Origin: Sipunculus nudus
Lineage: Eukaryota; Annelida; Sipuncula; Golfingiida; Sipunculidae
DNA: 64,000 bases
Direction: 5' to 3'
NCBI GenBank assembly: GCA_026874595.1
Contig: CM049315.1
Coordinates: 37,280,164 to 37,344,163, forward strand
Both the position numbers and the translations under genes were made by a program. This document shows positions 11,580 through 24,459 of this stretch, one piece after another (the stretch's first letter is position 1; each line of letters begins with the position of its first letter). Below the pieces are notes generated by a model. That model worked only from the letters and a program-made list of their open reading frames with translations. It ran no database searches and was not told the DNA's origin.

Positions 11580-13500
11580 AAACTCCGCTGCAGGGCTTGT
11601 TTATGTTGACAGTGTCCCGTGTTCCAACGCAGTACACCATGTTGTCGGGGTCCCATTGGTATTTTATCTGTATTAGACGATTGTAATTGTTCCCAAGGAA
11701 TTCTGTCTTCAAATCCAACAGTCAGGGTCATTTCTGTAGCCCTTATCGAACTTTTAGAATCTTTTCCTAAAGTCCTGGACTTTGTGTAGGCACCAGCTTC
11801 TTTGAGAGTCGTACAACCATTCTGTGCTACAAATGAGTGTTAACACCCCTGTGGGTAGCCTGTCCGTGGCCGGTGACGGGACTGTGGGAATTCGAGTTAA
11901 TTGACCTGTGAAAAGAAGATGATTTAAACATTTAGATTTTAAATTAAACGACACAAATTGCAAAGCTCATATACTGCATAGTTCAATCTAGTGTAGCCGC
12001 CAATCAGAACTGTGTATGGATTTATATTACATTTGTTGCTCTTCTTTGAACATATATGAAAAGTAATAATTACTGCAAACTGCAAACAGTAAATTGATAT
12101 ATTCTTCCAATGATTAATCAGTCAGATAGGCAAATAGACAGATACTGGTGGAACAAAAAGTTCGGTTTTATTTCGTTAAGATATAGTGATAAGATTACCT
12201 CCAGTATGAGATCAAATGCAGCAGATTGGGGCTTCAGATTCCATTATGGCCGACCCTGACGCCCTAACGTTTTCCCCAAAACCTCAGGCTGAATAAGTCG
12301 ACTGAAAAAGCACTCGTAATATCCTTAATGTTTGGTGATGTTTTTGCGCATAATCCCAGAAAGCTGAAATATTTTTCACAATTTCAATTTTCTTCACCAG
12401 TTTCCCAGTTTATCCACAATACCTTGCCCCTCTTTCAACGGACCATAGTAAAGCAGGGATTAAGAAAAAAGTCCTTCCTCTGTCCCTGTAGTAGGTAGGT
12501 CTATTGGTCTGGTTAAATCCAAAGAGACCCTGACCAGCCATTTGGTCTTTCAGCAGATTAGTGTAAAAATTCAGGCGGCTGGTGCAGCTAAATTTTCATT
12601 GATACTAACATGCTAAACGCCTCTCTCTTTCCTCGCAAAGCCAAGAATAAATCTGAGTTATGGCTAGAGGAGGTTGTTCCGTCAAGGGCAGTAATGTTGG
12701 TTCCATGTGATGATAAATAAAACAAGGTATGAACAGTAATTATTGCCTCCGCTAAGAAGATACGCTTTCATCCTCGTTCGTGTGTGTTCTTGCGTGTGTT
12801 TGCGTGTTAATTAACGACATAAATTACACAATGATGAACAGAATCGCATGGCTTTTTGGGAAAGGGCTTTGAAAAATCAATTATATTTCGGTGGATTAGC
12901 TCATGATCCGTACAGAGGAATATCAATACGGAATATTCATTAATATACTGTCATTTTTTGCACAAATAAACCTGGGATTATGTGCAAAATAAGTGAATGC
13001 ATACAAGGTTTTGGGAGCATCAAACAATAGGTTCATCTCATTTGGAGGAGGCTTGCATTCCTTAGAATACAAATTTTTATTATACACTCTACATCTGAAT
13101 GAAAAATTAAATTTGTTATGGGTTCAGCTGGGTTTCGTTTATTTAATCTATACATTTGTTTTGTGAAACTGCTGATGAAAGAAACTGAGAACTGTTGGTA
13201 CGTTTTCCATTACAGAAGTTGGAAAATTACATAACATACAATTGGTGATCTTATAGGTACATCCTCCTTTTTCAATTTTACTTAACATGAACATAATCAA
13301 TGGCACTTACCGGATGCTGAGGCGACAACGATACGACTATCAGCTGTAACCATGGTGATCTCGAGAAAACTGTTCACACCGAGGCCAAAGTGCCGTGTCA
13401 AGGGCCTGTGGCCGCCACCAAGAATGTATCCGCAGCAGCAATGATGCGATCATAGGCACTTACCGCCAGCAATCCATACTTGTGAACCAATCACGTAACC
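11580..13500 (-). pseudogene. FAD-linked oxidoreductase (berberine-bridge-enzyme-like), broken
   Basis: Three blocks on the minus strand look like a secreted FAD-linked oxidase. Block one (about 13500-13311) encodes YILGGGHRPLTRHFGLGVN then LEITMVTADSRIVVAS, the FAD-binding GGGH-type motif, and ends at a donor (CCG|GTAAGTG). Upstream it is frame-broken near 13464-13430. Block two (about 12610-12240) has YYGPLKEGQGIVDKLGN followed by a frame change and NISAFWDYAQKHH. Block three (11905 to about 11580) starts after an acceptor (TTTTCACAG) and includes EAGAY, then in another frame FLGNNYNRLIQIKYQWDPDN, the characteristic C-terminal BBE motif. Several frameshifts and stops indicate a pseudogene. 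A fragment near 19790-19690 (SCRCLAANSC then LNRLMQIPV) could be its N-terminal exon. Confidence 0.5.
12746..13066 (+). repeat. 'cctccgctaagaag' family dispersed repeat
   Basis: It starts 'attgcctccgctaagaag' with a gtgtgtgt-rich stretch, has 'ttcggtggattagctcatga' in the middle, and ends with 'ggaggaggcttgcattcc'. The layout matches a repeat I recognise from many invertebrate and fish genomes, whose ends are an inverted CCTCCGCCAAGGAGG-type motif. It overlies the large intron region of the broken FAD oxidoreductase. Confidence 0.45.
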
Positions 13501-16500
13501 ATTGAAGTCTGAACCACATATATTTATCAAGCACCTGCTCCATTTAATTCATTTACTAAATATGTATCAATAGATTGATCACTAGGACTCAAGAGCAAGA
13601 CCCTAGTTAGGACACTCCTGTCGTATCAATAAGAACATTCAGATCTTTGGATGTCCCACAGAGTACATTATTTAACCAAAGAAGAAAGTTTGAGTAAACA
13701 GCTAAAACCAGCAAACACGTTGAATTTCAAGTGTTCAGTGGCTGAGTCTCCCGTGCATATTTAATCTATAAATCCTTAGTTTTTGTATTATATATCATAA
13801 TGTATAATATATTGAGATATATGGAGTATTACGTGTGATACATGGGTGATTATACATTTATTCCTTTGTGTCAAGCAAAACATTGTTCTATATAAGCAGT
13901 GATATACTGATATATACTTACTATTTTATCATTCATTAACATCTGTCAAAACCTGACAGGTGACATGACCATGGGTGGCTCAGCTAAGACTATTAGCTGA
14001 GGCTCTCCTTAGTCTAAACTTGTGGTAAGTCATAAATTAATAAGTAGGACTATATTGCTGAAATAACTGCCATTATTATTTCTTGCAATCCCGTTTCTCA
14101 AAAGAAGCACATAGGTCCATGGAAACAAATTTCACAAAAGGCAATGTGTGATGCCGAAAATACGTGTAATATTGTTCGACCAGATTTTTTAAATTTGCTT
14201 TGTCGTCAGTAGGGGGCGCCATTAACGCGTTACGAAGAATGACTCGGAAAGTTTGAAGAATATAATTAATGAGAAAATTGTATTTTTTTAGAAACAACCA
14301 GAATGTCGCAAAAAGAAATTCGAAATGGTAACTAAGCAATCAAAGACGTCTCACGAAATTTACACTTTTTGCCAATCCACACACCTTAAAGACGTTTTAG
14401 GATGAGACATTTTGGCCACGTTTTCCCGACGTCAAATGGTTCACCTAGATTGTGACCCGGAATGTAATGTAAAATTGCGTGGAGCAGCCAACTGACGAGC
14501 GGCATAACACTGCAGTATGGGGTGGGTGATGTCAAAATCCGCTAGATCATGCTGCATTCGTCGGACAGTTTTATGGCGAAGCGGTCCCATGGTAGTCACA
14601 GTCACACCGTGCGCGGTATGAGGATCCGATTCTTCACTGAGATTTATATTTTTTGCGTGTTTCATCGGGCAAACCGTATTACACAGGCCATGTAAATGAT
14701 TTATGATAACATAACTAAAGCAAGAGAAATAAATAAACGCAGCTATATGACTTTCTTTACATTTCAGCAATTGGCCTTACACCGGCTGTAATTACGGAGG
14801 TCACGCCTAGCATTACTTCGGGAGTGGCATGAAGTATGAAATGGTGTTACCTACATAAGTTATATTTCAGCAGTATATCTAAATGTCAAGAATTGAAAGC
14901 GAAAATGTATTCACAGCAGAATACGTTATGAAAACAAAAAAAATGAATAAAATGAAATTGTATACCTTGCAGTACATTATTCGAAAATCGCTTATTACAA
15001 GTTTTAAATTTAAAATTAAATAAATTGGATATAATTTATGGAAATCAGTGTATGAGTTACTTTTTTTTACCTTTACATCTTCTATACGATCTACTGGCAA
15101 CGCTAAAGTCAATCTCTTCTCTATCTGATAATTATTAAAAATGTCATCAAAAAGAAAACCTATCATTAAAATACTACGCCCCTCATCCCTATAATGATGG
15201 TAGGCTTTGTAATTGAGACTCAGGTCTACCAACTGACCAGACAATGACCTTAAATTCGAATGGATTAAGATAATAGTGGGGAATTAAATGACTCCACATT
15301 TTTTTATAATTTTTACAAATCATTCCCAGGCAACAATATTGTGAAAGCCAATAATTATAAGATAGATGTATATATAAATGTTAAAGAAATAAATTAGTAT
15401 AACCAAACGACGTTTTGGAGATATTCTCAAGGCATCTGTGGTGAGCCTTGTTGTACGGCAACCGCCATATTTAAAGATGGGGATGGGGAGACGCGATGTT
15501 ACAGAGGTCACTTGGGTTCGACCTGGTCAAACAACGCCTTTCCTGGCAATAGGAATTCAAAGGCGGAAAGCTGTATGTAGCTTTTACTGGGCAAAAAAGG
15601 CCTACTCGATATTAAAACCCTACATCGTTACTGCGCCCCTACTGATGACAATGTTTAGTTCATGTTTATATTTAAATTTTGCATACATACAGGACATACC
15701 CAATACCAAAAAAAAACGATCCCAAGACTCAAGTTGGAATGTCTAGGAGAAGAGTAACAGAAATTAATAGCACAGGGGCGCCCCTTTATAGCAGGTGTAA
15801 TGCAAGCAGCCATGTTTTGTCAGAAGACAGGCTGTATCTGAGCATTCAGGTGGTTTCAGACCTAAATATAAAAAAAGTTTTTACGTTTTAGCTAAGTAAT
15901 TTTTATGTAAGCATGCTGAGGATATACCAATCAAACAGAATAAATGCATTATTTATGCAGACATGCTCCAGATAAAAGGTGAGAAACTGTCAGTTTGGAC
16001 ATCTGAGTGTAGGCATGCTGATTCCACAATTAGGAAAGTCAGTTCAGCTTGTATGGTATATATACCACTACGTTTCAGTGCTCCATTTAAGAAACAGTAA
16101 CAAGGATGCATAAAAAACTGAAGGTATTTTCAGGGTAATAGCTTTACTTATTCATTTAATAAACAACCATTCGTTTTGACTTGGTAATATTCAAACAGCT
16201 ATCATTTTAGTTAAATATTTAACACTACACATTCATGTCGATTATTATAAGAAAATCTGTTGGTCAATTTTATATAATGTCTATCTTTTGTTTCCCTCTT
16301 AGTTAAAATATTATATAAAACTAAGTGTCTATTTTCAAATTCATATACTCGCGGAGACCAGCACATTGACTCCAAAATTTTATTTCATAATTTAACAAAG
16401 CAGGCCATGCCCTGCAAAATATCTATGAATTTCGAGCGGTAGAAAAAGTGTCAGGTTTCCCCTTTAGGAGTTCAGAGAGAGTCAGCATCCTGCGATGCTT

Positions 16501-16627
16501 TAAAAACACCATAGTTGATGCTTCTGATGATGATGTGGCAGAGAAAGATGTAGGGATAGTCTTGATGGATTTTTGTATTTAGTAATCGACAATGAAAATT
16601 CAGCAGTGAACCGACTTTACTGTTTAT

Positions 16628-16730
<103 letters not shown>

Positions 16731-16841
16731 AGAGTTACCCTTCGTTGTAAAGTGCGATATGTTTTTTATATACAGTGTATATATCTGTAATACAGTATAT
16801 ATCGTATATATATGATATATACGGTGTTTTTTTCTTCAGCG

Positions 16842-16872
<31 letters not shown>

Positions 16873-17035
16873 TATGATCTGCGGGAATGCACTTTTTCAT
16901 CCGAGGTCACACAGCGCTCTTTGATTTGCAAAAGAGCATGGTAGTAAATAATATGGCAATTAGTTGAACTACAGTCACCTGATAATAGGCGAACCGCTGG
17001 TATTGATTCAGATTCATTACATACCTTAGTTTTAT

Positions 17036-17041
17036 TATATA

Positions 17042-17080
<39 letters not shown>
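17036..17080. repeat. (TA)n array
   Basis: TA array with an early ATTT interruption. A shorter one lies at 16847-16871. Confidence 0.9.
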
Positions 17081-17084
<4 letters not shown>

Positions 17085-18829
17085 TAAATGTGGTATTATT
17101 CCCAGGTTTCTTTTCATACCTCTTTTTTTGTTTTTGTTCTTGCCTGGAATGTATCTCACTATTTCAAAATTAACTTTTGACCAAGCTTCAGTGGCCTTGG
17201 CGTAGTTTGTAGTATTTTATTGTCTGCATTTACAGCCTAATTACAAACAACTCCTAAGCTTGAAATATTGAAAGCTTTATAAACAGTAAGTGGCATTTAG
17301 GCAGTAGGTCGCAGATAAGTGGTGCAGGTAATATATGTTATTTATTCTTGCTTATTCTGTCCAATGTGATGTAGGAATGTGTGTTGTTTGTTTGTTTTAC
17401 ACCTAAAACAGTAATGCAAAAGCAACCATGGAAAAAAATGTAAACCACGAAGAATAACACAGTTGGAACCAAAAACAGTAAGAAATGACATCAATTCATA
17501 CAATAATGCGTAGGTCAACATTATAAAAAATCATATTCTTCTTTAGATCTGCCTATCTATTATAGATAGATTTTTTTAATATAGTTGCCAGGATGACATA
17601 CGAACAATATTCTGTTAAACTTCAATATATCTATTACTCCAGCTATTACAAAATACGGTATTTCGTTTGTGTGTAAATCTGGTCACCCTTTTTGTAATTA
17701 GAATATTATAATACTCTTTATTCTGATTGCCTATTTAATAAAATATGTTTAATTGAATCGCATAATAGTAAAATACAAAGACTTTAGAGAAGAAACAGGT
17801 AATACAATATAACGCGTGCATTTGTTTAAATAATATTACTGATTCTTTAAAACAATGTATGACACGTATTTAAAGTGAAATGTATCACAACTGATATATG
17901 ACTGATATTTTCAAATTTAGCTTTTAGTAATCCTTATTGTTGTTGTCATAAAACAAATAAGAACCTATGTAGATCAGGGTTTCTTATGAAAACACCAAAA
18001 TAATTTCGGATTATACAAGCAACGATGAATGATATCTTTGTCTGCTTAACCTGCAGACCATAGATGATGTATGGTGTTAACCTTTTAAAAATAAACATTA
18101 AATATGCATCTCGGTATCATAGACTTGTGAGTGCATGTTAATTTCCTGAATACTTTGATGCACTGTTGTACCACTCTAAATAACTACGGAAAAATTGGTA
18201 TACTCGTGATTGCATGAGAAATTTCACCAGTCTTGGTAAATAATCTTGAAAATGTTGACAATATGAGTTGAACAGAAAATGTATGTGTCAAGAAAACGTT
18301 TATAGTCAATAATATTTGCTAGATTAACTGAACACAGGCGTCATGAATATAAAAAGAAAATAACAAAACGAAATAAAGAAAAGGTTTATTTACCATTGGG
18401 ATTATATACGAATGTTATACTTTTTTAACACTACAAAAATTATAAAACTGATACACTCCAAATGAGCATTGACACAAACCCCAAGATCATGTCTTCCTTC
18501 TGGTCTGACACCACGTTAAAGAACTCAGTCATGATTATTCAATGTCATGAAATAACGTTCATGGATTTTACAGGTTGTAAATTGTTGTCCATTAATTGCG
18601 TAGGTCTAAATAAGATTAACCAAAACTTGTCCACTTGTTGCGTAAATCTTGTTAAGTTTAACTTACACTTGTCGAATGTTTTAAACTAAACTAGGATAAA
18701 GGTTACCAAAACTTAAAGAAAGCTTTTAGAAAGATTGGTTTTGTATTGACTTTACAAAGTTAACCAATCGGGGATAGAGTTAATCTCTTCTCATTAGTTT
18801 GATGGGGCTAACCTTCTGATATGGCTTAC

Positions 18830-18933
18830 CTCCTGAACCAGTGATAGTTACGAGTACATATAGCTTTTGTTCCAGCGATTCCCAAGTCATCAGCAAATCT
18901 TTCTGAGAGACATTTCTTTTCCTCGTCTGTCAT
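18830..18933 (-). pseudogene. Orphan first coding exon of a third DEG/ENaC paralogue (C)
   Basis: An ATG at 18933 opens 34 codons and ends at the donor AGGAG|GTAAGCC, in the same phase as exon 1 of A and B. It contains ERFADDLGIAGTKAIC, nearly the same as ERFADDLGVAGAKPIC in gene B. No exon for TM1, the CYTFN segment, the thumb or TM2 was found below 18830 down to position 1. The exon itself is intact. Either the rest has been deleted, or this is the remnant of a broken tandem copy. A first exon spliced to something unrecognised cannot be excluded. Confidence 0.75.
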
Positions 18934-20479
18934 GTTGTTATTTAAATGAATCGGTCAAAATACCATAGTGCTTCTTCTCGAAAAGTGAAAATACAATACA
19001 ACGGCACAATACAATATTTTTATTCTACCCACAGGGTTACTCCATTTATCCAGAAGACAGTAAGCCGTTAAAATAAAAAAAAAATAAAAAGTAAAATAAA
19101 GTTACCTCTGAATTGGTAGTAATATGATATTCATCAAACAATAAATGGACAATAAAGTTTCTATATTCTGTTGACTATGTTAGGTATATTTGGAAATGCG
19201 GCATCATGCAGTCAGGCAATCTTAACTCCAACTAAATGTTTCAGTAATTATAGAAGTACAGTTCTAACGACGAGATTTAGATATTTTAGAACTTAAATTC
19301 AGATCCGAAGGGGACCTTCATTTAGTCCCAAAAATACGAACGCGAATTCATGGTGAATATATTTACAGTCTGAGGCAGGGAAAGGATTTCGATACACTAT
19401 ATAATGTACTCTTTGATTCATATGTGCTTTTAACAACACATTTTCAACCCTGTCGTTGTTGTATGTAAAACATGTTAGAAGTTAAATGGATTCAACATAC
19501 CTGTCACTGAACAATGCAAGTCAACGAAATTAGTTAAGGTACATTTGATAAAATCAAAACTCTGAACAATGTATATTTCCCTTGTATTGAGTGATATAAT
19601 ACACATAATACATTAATAGGGATCTGAATTTGTTTTCCTCAAAGGACAGAAAATTAGTTTAAAATGCCATTTCTGTCACACCGGTATTTGCATCAAACGG
19701 TTAAGCTTAAAACGCAAGGGTAAATACACGCTGCAGCATCCAGACATGCAACTGTTTGCTGCCAGACAGCGACAACTGTTGACGACTATTACCTCTCTAT
19801 TGTTTACAATATTTTGAATTGGTTCATATACATTGCGTAATATTAACATATACACATGACCCTGTATGTTGATATCTGACACCAGATAGCATTTTAAGGT
19901 GTTACATCTATTTCGCTAATATATATATATGTGTGTGTGTGTGTGTGTTCATGTGTACATATATTTATATATATGGAAATAATTACCATCCAATTACAGT
20001 GATATAGTTGCTTGCACTGAGTTTACTGTTCTAGGCAAAAGTGACCTGTTCAGTGAAGTCGATACACCTAAGTAAATTGCCAAGAAAAACATATCTCGGT
20101 TTATTTTAAAGACTCGCCGGTTTGAAATGACGCAATCAGCTTGTGTTTTTTTTTTCGTCTTCTACAGATACTCTCCTTTTCAACAACTAAGAGGGTGTCA
20201 TTACTGATTAATGATTGATTTTTTTTTACCTTTTGGAATGTTGCGGTATCGATCACTGCTCATTTGATGTTAAATGATATAACTGTAATTTTACCAAACG
20301 CGGATATACCAGGTGTAAAGAAGAATATATGTCTCGGATTATGTTAAAGACCGACAGAACACACCTTTATATCGGGGGTATGTAATAACGTCAGGTGAAT
20401 GTATTTCTCTGGCTTCTATAGAGAATAGGTAGGCTAAAAATAGATAAAAGGAAAAATGTTAAACAAATTCATCAATAAT

Positions 20480-21110
20480 ACCATTTAAGGAGGCTTTAAA
20501 GCAATTAATACTCTCAAAATTCCAAAATCTAAGGTTTTCTTCTGGCTGATGATAAAACATTCAATTTGAAAAGAATGGGTATTCCTACAAGTAGATATGT
20601 TTTACAGAAAATGACAGGAAAAGAGGTAGATTGCAAATGTGTGTATAAAGCAATGTACTATTCATGTATAGACACCCGGGTGAGAGTCTTTCAATTCAAG
20701 ATAATAAATAATATACTTCCCGTTAATGAAAGATGGAGATTAGTCAATTCGAACAGATGTAGTTACTCCTTTTTGTTTAAAGAAACATTAGAACATTTCT
20801 TCTATACATGCAAGGTAAAGTTTCTTTCTATCTAACGTTAAAACATAAATTGGAGAATATTGATGTATCCCTACCGACAGAAATAAAGCCAAATCTACTG
20901 ATTGGTATACCACATACCGGTCCAAGGAGTAGCTTGATCAATCATATACTGTTGTCATATAAATATTAAGTATTCTTATGTAGAAATGATGAAGCTAGTT
21001 GCAACATAACCACTTTGCATGCAATTTTAAATCAGTATAAATACGTTGAGATGACAATAGCCATCAAACGGAATAATTATTCATATCATATTAAAAACTG
21101 GAAACCGGTA
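20480..21110 (+). mobile_element. L1-like LINE ORF2 C-terminal relic
   Basis: An 89-codon frame from 20566 reads RVFQFKIINNILPVNERW then ETLEHFFYTCK. This matches the C-terminal part of L1/Tx1-type ORF2 proteins, where a conserved cysteine/histidine stretch follows the reverse transcriptase. After a stop at 20833, similarity resumes in another frame (LLIGIPHTGPRSSLIN near 20900, then ILNQYKYVEMTIA near 21030). The reverse transcriptase core is absent. A truncated, inactive copy. Confidence 0.65.
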
Positions 21111-22633
21111 CTGCAGAACTCGCGGTGAAATGAAATGTGTTTCGATCTTTTGTCAGAAATCTCAATATATTTGTATGTTTGCAAAAAAATACATGTACAT
21201 ACAATCAAATAAAGGTTTGGATGTGGCTCATTCAGTCTTATAAAAATCCATCTTAAGTTATAATAACACAATAGCGAAGTGCTAGGACTTAGTGTGTTAC
21301 TTACTGATACGTATGGTACTATCTGTCGTACACTAATTTATGAATAATGTAAGTTGTGGTTAAAAAAGGTTGTCCAGGAATATTCCGCTATCCATTTTAA
21401 GCAATCAATCACACATTTAAGCAATAAAACGCCCTTTCTAGATGCGAGTATTATATCATATTTAACTCCTTAAGTTGATTTTAAAAAAGAAAACGGGAAA
21501 CTTTTATCGATCATGAGGGACCCAAAAGAAATTATCTTTATAACTGGATAAATGTAAATAAACACTATAGGTTAAAATATGTTATAAGGGTCTGGTAATA
21601 GTGAGTACAAGTTTATTTTTTATAAGATAACATCTATTTCTAGGAGGATGCCTCATTAAATGTGCAAAAGACAAAGTGAAAATCGTCAAGATACAATTTG
21701 CCATTTAAGTTGTTTAATTACACTTTTAGTTTACCTTTATGGAATTTTAGGTAGCTTCTAGCTTATCCATTACCAAGCTCTGTTGAATCATATGACACTG
21801 ATTGATTATAATTGGTCAAAATTTAAAATATGAACCGTGTCAAATGAATAGATCTTCAGTATTTTTTTTAATTTACCCTGCTTATCATTATATGAAGAAA
21901 ACATATTCAGAGAAATATTTTGTTTTACAGTTTATTATATTATGCTGTTTCTTTTAATTCGACAATGCAATTGAACCTTTATTATACAGGGATATGTCCA
22001 CAGATTAAGGTTGTGTCACAGCTCGGACAAAAGGGAAGACATCCTAATTGCAGTTGGATTATCTTTGTCTGACTTAGCAGAAGTTCATATAAAAACAAAT
22101 TTCCAATAAATCGCATATTCTGGAATCATTTTAGTTTCCATTATAAAAGCAGATTAATGCACTCTACAATAATTCAGTTCATTTATTATGACGGAATTAC
22201 ATTAAATGGCCTTCTATGTCGTCAACATCAATATAACAGATCAATTTATGTTTAACGATAGACCAATCCTGGATTGCCGGTTCATGAGTGCGTTATTGGT
22301 CTCAGTGTTTGATATTTTTATGACTCTGGCAGAGCTATTAGGTTAGAGTGGTACGGACTAAATGCAAGACGTTGAAATCCGAAGTGGTAAATCACAAGTT
22401 ATTATTTAAAGAGATGTGTCAGATTTAAAATTATGTAGTTTATATTTTCTTAAGTGCTCCCATTTAAAATGCTTGATATCGAAGCATAGTCCTGAAAAAA
22501 GGAGATTCTAAAGGTCGAAATGGAACCGAAATGGAATTCTGCAAAAAGGTTATATTACCATTAAAATTGGCGACGTTTACCTTCAACAAAACAATAAAAA
22601 ATAGGCACACTTTCATTAATAATTGTAACTTAC

Positions 22634-22672
22634 TCATTGTGATGTCGATGGTCTCGCCAATATACCCATGCG
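22634..22672 (-). other. Possible 39-nt exon following the 24-kb exon
   Basis: A strong donor (ATGA|GTAAGTT) and a weaker acceptor (TTGTATAAG) bound 39 nt that continue the frame of the exon at 24218-23996, reading HGYIGETIDITM. Support is only splice signals and phase. Confidence 0.2.
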
Positions 22673-23738
22673 CTTATACAAGAAAACAAATCTGTCAACG
22701 CAAAATAAACAAGAATATGGAATTAACTTAGTTTTATATATGTTTACTCTAAGTGATACCTGGTACGTAATACAACATCGGTTAAATGGCAGACATCACG
22801 ATCAGAATCAATGGCCAAACGTTCACTTTCTGGTGTTTCTTTGTTGTATAGGTTGGCCTTCATCGTCGATGACCCTGTTCAGTCACTCATCCGAAATGAC
22901 ATCTCATATGGCCCTGGTCGATCTTATCTTGTGCAAGTGACTGCGACCAGTGTATCTGCTTTTGCAAGACGCACAGTTTACATGACTGTGCTATTTTATA
23001 CAGTAGGATAGTCATACTGGACTGGTATTTGCACATAAGGCCATAATGTTCGATAATGTCGCAACATGAGATAAACCCAATTTAAGATACAGAAAGAATC
23101 CTACGCCTACTGACAGAAGGACCAAATGATGACTGAATAATTTGGTAAATTCAGATGAATGGTAGAAGAAAATAAATATCAGATGAAAGCGAATGGCACG
23201 TGAGGAAATGTCCAGCTAAAGAAAGAAAAAGGTCGAGCGAAAAGAACACAGCAACCGGTATGGTTTGATTTGCCTTTGGCCTTCAACTGTCCAACTGTGT
23301 AAACAGTTTGAGTGAGAATACATAATAAAACATATTTATGACATAAAGGAGTACTTTATATTCAGAAATGCACTGTATTTGTGGGTCACATTGTAAATCA
23401 AGTTATCAAAATGAATGCAATACGTGTGTTAAATGCAAGCTGAGAATGCGCGATTTATATTATTATCCAAATATATACTCTATTTACTTGCTTTGTTTAC
23501 CTTTCATCGCATACGTTCATTGTACATTCATTAGCAATAACGATAAAAAACAAAGACAAACTTAGAGAACAGTCATAGAACAGCAGTTAGTATACTCCCA
23601 AGTTTTCTCATAAACATGTTACTTCTGCTCAACTATGAATATAAGCTGGAAAAGAATATCAGATCATTATATCGTACTTAAAAAACAGACATAATCGGAG
23701 ATCATTTGTCGTTATCCACCACACCGCACATGGAAAAG

Positions 23739-23927
23739 TTAACCATAGTTAATTATATCAGACAATTAACCATTGCTAAGTATATGAGAAGATTAACCAT
23801 GGTTGAGTAAACGAGAAAATTAACCATTGTTCAGCAAATGAAAAAATTATCCATGGTTGGACAAATGAACAAATTGATCATGGTTTAGTTATTAAGAAAA
23901 TCAACAATGGTTAAGCATATGAGAAAA
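23739..23927 (+). repeat. 27-bp minisatellite, 7 units
   Basis: Seven diverged head-to-tail units of exactly 27 bp, consensus start TTAACCATGGTT followed by 'gagtaaatgagaaaa'. The core AACCATGGTT is a perfect palindrome. There are no spacers, so this is not a CRISPR array. Confidence 0.85.
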
Positions 23928-23995
23928 CTGAAACCTTAGTTTCGATCGATTGATATATCAAATAAAGAACACATATCTTGGAACTTGAGAATTAC

Positions 23996-24218
23996 CTTTG
24001 ATCAGTTTAGGACACCTTGCTTGATAAGGAGATGTGTCTGTAGAAGCCAGAAGAACGCTAGCCCTAGACGTCATAACAAACCTGTGACATAAAGGTTTGG
24101 TCTGTCTCCGACAGAGTCCAAGACACGGTGTGTCTTTCAGCTGACATTGGTATTTTCGCTTCATTTCATACCTCACTACAGCCTCGCTCGTTGAAGTCAG
24201 AACAAGTAGCCATATCAC
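23996..24218 (-). CDS. Possible first exon of a small secreted cysteine-rich protein
   Basis: The ATG at 24218 opens with a hydrophobic start (MIWLLVLTSTSEA) that could be a short signal peptide. It runs 74 codons to a donor (ATCAAAG|GTAATT). The cysteine spacing CQLKDTPCLGLCRRQTKPLC followed by F loosely resembles a PAN/apple module. A 39-nt candidate exon at 22672-22634 (GYIGETIDITM, donor ATGA|GTAAGT) is in compatible phase. No further exon was found. The family is not firmly recognised and this may be a gene fragment. Confidence 0.3.
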
Positions 24219-24459
24219 TTTAAATATATGGTGTCATAAAATAAAATAAAAAAGTATACCATATCTTTTAGCGAAATAGATTCAGTTAATATTTGAAAAT
24301 TTTCAAAGTGTAATATAAATAATATGACTAAACATATGTGATCATTAGATTTGTTTATGTAAATGTGACGAAGAGCATTTAAAGCTAACTTTAAAAAATT
24401 GTCAAAAACAAAGATGAAACAGTCTTCGACATCATGTCTGTTTCCTGATAACAACAAGA

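Noticed and set aside
14441-14770. 109-codon minus-strand frame
   Set aside because: No recognisable domain or flanking exon; left as unexplained sequence.
23739-23927. CRISPR array
   Set aside because: The 27-bp units are contiguous with no spacers, in a eukaryotic genome.
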